Shown piece after piece: positions 61,061-64,000 of a stretch of DNA of 64,000 nucleotides; the first letter of the stretch is position 1; every line of letters begins with the position of its first letter. The stretch is from an uncultured Acidobacteriia bacterium (GTDB lineage: Bacteria; Acidobacteriota; Terriglobia; Bryobacterales; Bryobacteraceae): positions 1 through 64,000 of the forward strand of contig CAIYHG010000124.1 of NCBI GenBank assembly GCA_903925975.1, in the 5' to 3' direction. The notes beneath the pieces are model-generated. The model did no database searches and had not been told where the DNA came from. It was given only the letters and a program-made list of their open reading frames with translations. The position numbers and the translations under genes were made by a program.

Positions 61061-61474
61061 ATGGCGAAAGCGAAATCCAAAGCGGCCTACATGATCTCGG
61101 CGGTGGCGGAGCAGTACGCGATTCATCCGCAAACGCTCCGCCTCTATGAGCGTGAGGGACTCCTCAAGCCTTCCCGCAGCGAAGGCAATACCAGGCTCTT
61201 CACGGATGGCGACCTGGAGCGGCTCGAGGTGATTCTGCACCTGACTCGCGATCTGGGCGTCAATCTTGCCGGCGTCGAGATCATTCTGAACATGCGCGAG
61301 AAGATGGGCGAGATGCAGACGCAGATCCAGGAGTTCATCTCCACGCTCAACCGCGAACTCGCGGCCCGCACCACGCGGCCGCAGGAAAGCGCGGAGCGCA
61401 ATTCGCTGATTCCCGTGGTGAACCTGCGGGCCCCGGCGGGCTCATCATCGTCCGGGACGCGGCGTTCGCGCTAG
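61061..61474 (+). CDS. hspR: HspR, MerR-family heat-shock repressor
   Basis: 137 residues. The MerR helix-turn-helix is MISAVAEQYAIHPQTLRLYEREGLLKPSRSEGNTRLF (about 11-48), typical of HspR, followed by DLERLEVILHLTRDLGVNLAGVEIIL and a coiled-coil helix to about 110. There are no metal-binding Cys. HspR represses the dnaK operon through the HAIR site, which is found at 57684-57702, giving a closed feedback loop. GAGGAGAG lies just before the ATG and the gene follows dnaJ by 11 bases. Confidence 0.95.
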   Translation: MAKAKSKAAYMISAVAEQYAIHPQTLRLYEREGLLKPSRSEGNTRLFTDGDLERLEVILHLTRDLGVNLAGVEIILNMREKMGEMQTQIQEFISTLNRELAARTTRPQESAERNSLIPVVNLRAPAGSSSSGTRRSR

Positions 61475-61549
61475 CGCTGTCCCGCTCCGGAGTTACCGCA
61501 AACGGCCATCCGCATCAAGCTATGATGTGTATTCAGGCCTTCCTGCTGC

Positions 61550-62236
61550 ATGAGCACTCAAGCCCCAGCCGCGCGCAATCTAACCTTGGCGTACGTAGCG
61601 CCATTCGTGGTGTTCGTGGTCGCGATGGGCCTGGAGCGCGCGTTTTCGCTGCCGTCGGCAGTGTACTATCCCCTGCGGTTCATCCTGGTCTGCCTGGTGC
61701 TGATTGTTGTGTCCCGCCGGGTGATTCCGTTGCGCCCGTCGGCGCCGCTCGCGAGCATTGCCATAGGGATCGCGGTGTTTCTGATTTGGATCGGTCCCGA
61801 CGTGATCTTCGGTCCGGCCTATCGCCATCACTGGATCTTCGAGAACGCGATTCTCGGCCAGGCGGCCAGTTCGGCCGGGAGCGGCCTCCGCGGGAACGTG
61901 CCATTTATCGTCGTGCGCACGCTCAGTTGCATGATCACCGTTCCCATTCTGGAGGAACTGTTCTGGCGCGGCTGGTTGCTGCGCTGGCTGATTGGCCACG
62001 AGTTCACCAAGGTTCCAATCGGCGCATACACGGTTTCCGCCTTTTGGATGGTAGCCCTGTTGTTTGCTTCCGAACACGGGCCTTACTGGGAAGTCGGCCT
62101 CGCCGCTGGTCTCATTTACAATTGGTGGCTGGTTCGAACTAAGAATCTGGCCGATTGCATTGTGGCGCACGCCGTCACCAACGGCGCTTTGTCCGCCTAC
62201 GTTCTACTCACGGGAAACTGGCAATACTGGCTATAA
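61550..62236 (+). CDS. CAAX/CPBP-type membrane protease, exosortase-system related
   Basis: 228 residues, about six to seven membrane segments. The CPBP glutamate motif EELFWRGWLLRW (Glu135, Glu136, Arg140), then FASEHGPYWEVG (His176) and IVAHAVTNG (His207) form the expected metal site. The sequence fits the CAAX-prenyl-protease-related group often found with PEP-CTERM/exosortase systems, but no exosortase is nearby, so the substrate is unknown. Single gene, 75 bases after hspR. Confidence 0.85.
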   Translation: MSTQAPAARNLTLAYVAPFVVFVVAMGLERAFSLPSAVYYPLRFILVCLVLIVVSRRVIPLRPSAPLASIAIGIAVFLIWIGPDVIFGPAYRHHWIFENAILGQAASSAGSGLRGNVPFIVVRTLSCMITVPILEELFWRGWLLRWLIGHEFTKVPIGAYTVSAFWMVALLFASEHGPYWEVGLAAGLIYNWWLVRTKNLADCIVAHAVTNGALSAYVLLTGNWQYWL

Positions 62237-62369
62237 CGGAATTCCGGCGAGACAACACAATCCACCGATCTGCAAAGGCTTCGATTCCAACTGAAGTTTG
62301 CATTTCAGATAAAGGAGTGCCATTATCTGAACCGGAGGCCGACGTTCCGGGGACTCATAGGACAGAATC

Positions 62370-62993
62370 ATGATGACGCCAAGAGTCGCGGTTCTATTGC
62401 TTGGGCCACCCGATTGCGGAAAGGGAACTCAAGCCGATCAACTGGTGAGCCGTTTCCCCCTGAAACATATCAGTAGCGGCGAAGCCTTAAGGGCAATAGC
62501 GAAACAGCAAACCGAGCTCGCCGATCGCGTCCGCCAGCAAATGCTTGGCGGTGGCCTGGTGAGCGACCAGGTAGTCAACGACGTGGTGGTTCAAGCGCTG
62601 GCTACGATAGGCGATGGCCAGTCTCCTGTCCTTGACGGGTATCCACGCAACCCCGACCAGACCGTCATTATCTTGAAGGCCCTGGCCGACTTGGGCTATG
62701 GCAAGGTAATAACAATTTACCTCGACGTTCCCCCGGAGATTTGCAGGGACCGGTGGCTGCATCGCTGCCACAGAACCCACGCGCAAGGAACGCTGCGGGA
62801 AGACGATGCGGCGGGCGAAGAAGTCTTCCATCAAAGGATGGCTACCTTCGAGGAGCACACCATCCCGGCGTTGAAGTGCCTTCAACAAAGCACGGAAGAA
62901 TTCCGCATTGACGGCAGCCCCGCGGTAGAAATTGTGGCGGATGCCATTGCTAACTGCTTAAGCAAGTTCCTGCCGGCGTGCACGCGCGCGTGA
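62370..62993 (+). CDS. Adenylate-kinase-like nucleoside monophosphate kinase
   Basis: 207 residues. The P-loop GPPDCGKGTQ is at residues 12-21, followed by HISSGEALRAIA, the AMP-site-like VLDGYPRNPDQT near 89 and ICRDRWLHRCHRTHAQG, where the LID begins. The LID is very short and lacks the zinc Cys, as in short adenylate kinases. It is probably a second, non-housekeeping kinase; the true substrate is unclear. The gene is slightly less GC-rich than its neighbours and starts with a double ATG. Confidence 0.8.
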   Translation: MMTPRVAVLLLGPPDCGKGTQADQLVSRFPLKHISSGEALRAIAKQQTELADRVRQQMLGGGLVSDQVVNDVVVQALATIGDGQSPVLDGYPRNPDQTVIILKALADLGYGKVITIYLDVPPEICRDRWLHRCHRTHAQGTLREDDAAGEEVFHQRMATFEEHTIPALKCLQQSTEEFRIDGSPAVEIVADAIANCLSKFLPACTRA

Positions 62994-63040
62994 TGGCGCT
63001 CCCGGCCGCAGACGACTGCGCCGAGCAATCGTTGCGTTCC

Positions 63041-63080
63041 GCGAGCCATCCAGAGGAGCTTCGCCGGTGAGGCGCAACCG
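63041..63080 (+). repeat. Direct repeat, left copy
   Basis: A 40-base segment beginning GCGAGCC and containing CTTCGCCGG. 34 of 40 bases match 63902-63941. The two copies bracket the nucleotidyltransferase pair. Confidence 0.55.
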
Positions 63081-63149
63081 CATTGGCGCGGTCACGGCGA
63101 CGCGTTCCGGTCTCGGCGGAGGCGCGCCGCCGGCAGCCAGATCAGCCCG

Positions 63150-63665
63150 TTACCGACCAGGCTCGGTTGGAGCCGGTTCCGGCGGATTCTTCCGTGCGCC
63201 CTGTGCTTGCGCTTCCGCGGTTTTGCGGAGCGCATCCACGTCGGCGATATCCTGCGGGCGTCCTGCCGCCAGCTTCGCTGCCACTAAGTCGGCGGCGGAA
63301 ATGAAATACGCATTAAGTCCGGTGGCCGCATCAATCAACCCTTCCACCCTGCGCTCCCATGCGGCGTCAAAATCAACGCCGGGAAGATCGGGGAGAATAT
63401 CGAAGCCTCGCGGATCGCGTCCAAAACGAAAAAAGCTGCCGCGGTCCGCAAACTCTTCCGGGCTAACGCCTTCAAGCGCTGCGCCAAATTCGGCAAGCGC
63501 GGCATACACCGCTTGGGCGTTAGCGTGGTCCGCTTTTATGAAAAGGTCGATATCCTTCGTAAAACGAGGCTGGGCGTGAAAGATGACAGCGTAACCGCCG
63601 ACAATCAAGTACCTAACGCCATGGGCATTGAAGGCGGACAAAAGGTCTTTGTAGTCTTGGTACAT
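63150..63665 (-). CDS. Nucleotidyltransferase (DUF6036/AbiEii-like)
   Basis: 171 residues. A minimal nucleotidyltransferase core: VRYLIVGGYAVIFHAQPRFTKDIDLFI (GG then DxD, Asp38 and Asp40), then SAADLVAAKLAAGRPQDIADVDAL, where D-x-x-D near the end supports the fold. It resembles the nucleotidyltransferase half of AbiE-type and related toxin-antitoxin systems. It overlaps the small gene upstream by 53 bases, so the two are translated together. The C-terminus is a Pro/Ala tail. Confidence 0.82.
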   Translation of the reverse strand: MYQDYKDLLSAFNAHGVRYLIVGGYAVIFHAQPRFTKDIDLFIKADHANAQAVYAALAEFGAALEGVSPEEFADRGSFFRFGRDPRGFDILPDLPGVDFDAAWERRVEGLIDAATGLNAYFISAADLVAAKLAAGRPQDIADVDALRKTAEAQAQGARKNPPEPAPTEPGR

Positions 63666-63819
63666 CCGGCTCCATTTCCCAACCTTTGAGTGCGTAGGCG
63701 GTCTCGATCATTTCCTCAACCGCGTCAATCCGCTCGTGCACAGGCCGACTCTGCCAGTACCGATACTCGTCGGCCTTCATCTCGTCGAGGTTGGCGTACC
63801 TGCGAATGATCGGACCCAT
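63613..63819 (-). CDS. Small partner protein of the nucleotidyltransferase
   Basis: 68 residues, beginning MGPIIRRYANLDEMKADEYRYWQSRPVHERIDAVEEMIETAY and ending in a short basic tail. The acidic/basic helical N-terminus with WQSRP is a recurrent small protein placed before DUF6036-type nucleotidyltransferases. It has no named function; I infer an antitoxin or toxin role from the coupling. Confidence 0.65.
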   Translation of the reverse strand: MGPIIRRYANLDEMKADEYRYWQSRPVHERIDAVEEMIETAYALKGWEMEPDVPRLQRPFVRLQCPWR

Positions 63820-63901
63820 GCCTTGTTTGTAACATGCGAAGCGTGGCGCTTCAACTCGGAGCGACCAACTGCCCCGCCCGAATCCAGGGTCATAGGCTCC
63901 C

Positions 63902-63941
63902 GCGAGCCTTCGAGAGGATCTTCGCCGGCGTGGCGTAACCG
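63902..63941 (+). repeat. Direct repeat, right copy
   Basis: Partner of 63041-63080 (34 of 40 bases identical, same orientation). The rest of the window to its right end shows no gene. Confidence 0.55.
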
Positions 63942-64000
63942 GGCCGGCCCGGTCTCGATTGAGATTTCGGTTTCGACGGGGTCATGCGCCAAGCAGCGTT

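Noticed and set aside
63067..63579. 170-codon plus-strand frame opposite the nucleotidyltransferase
   Set aside because: Shadow frame rich in Ser/Arg/Ala; the minus-strand gene has the GG...DxD signature.

Overview
The window is high-GC bacterial DNA with densely packed genes. The mix points to an Acidobacteriota member of the Solibacter/Bryobacter type: paired DUF1800/DUF1501 exported proteins, dnaK-dnaJ-hspR without grpE, a split ImuA-ImuB-DnaE2 mutasome, a CAAX-protease-related membrane protein, many small toxin-antitoxin pairs and many short palindromic repeats. This placement is inferred from gene content; there is no rRNA gene to confirm it, and I found no tRNA, CRISPR array or complete insertion sequence.

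Layout. 1-7 kb: 3' part of rpoB, then rpoC and a strong terminator. 7-17.5 kb: housekeeping and unknown genes (alpha/beta hydrolase, rmuC, DinB-like DUF1569 protein, FmdB-type zinc ribbon, a helical unknown, uvrB, an exported unknown) and the DUF1800/DUF1501 pair, whose first gene appears to start at ATT. 17.7-29 kb: one long same-strand chemosensory operon. It begins with a partner-switch module (REC-PP2C phosphatase, RsbW-like kinase, STAS antagonist) and continues with a CheA-REC hybrid, a receptor carrying a CxxCH haem-c motif, CheW, CheB, CheR and a soluble hybrid kinase.

29.6-43.7 kb is the most striking region: ten mostly overlapping genes encoding an MvhD-like protein, MetF, two ferredoxin/glutamate-synthase-like proteins, a glutaminase-GXGXG protein, HdrC, HdrB, a 1490-residue double HdrA with a GltD-like NAD(P)H module inserted in it, a second MvhD and a MetV-like protein. 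Together they hold every module of a glutamate synthase and every module of an acetogen-type HdrABC-MvhD-MetFV methylene-tetrahydrofolate reductase. I propose one flavin-based electron-transfer complex linking NAD(P)H, ferredoxin, one-carbon metabolism and glutamine/glutamate.

44-57 kb is accessory: a HEPN-like protein, a HigBA-type pair, the imuA-imuB-dnaE2 mutasome (each gene seems to carry an in-frame palindromic repeat of the GTGGGG...CCCCAC type), a MntA/HepT pair, a MITE-like element, a spermidine-synthase-like protein, a radical SAM/B12 protein, an exported methyltransferase and VapBC with its operator. 57-61.5 kb is the heat-shock operon dnaK-dnaJ-hspR with a clear HAIR operator and sigma-70 promoter. 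The right end carries a CAAX-protease-like membrane protein, an adenylate-kinase-like protein and a nucleotidyltransferase gene pair between two direct repeats.
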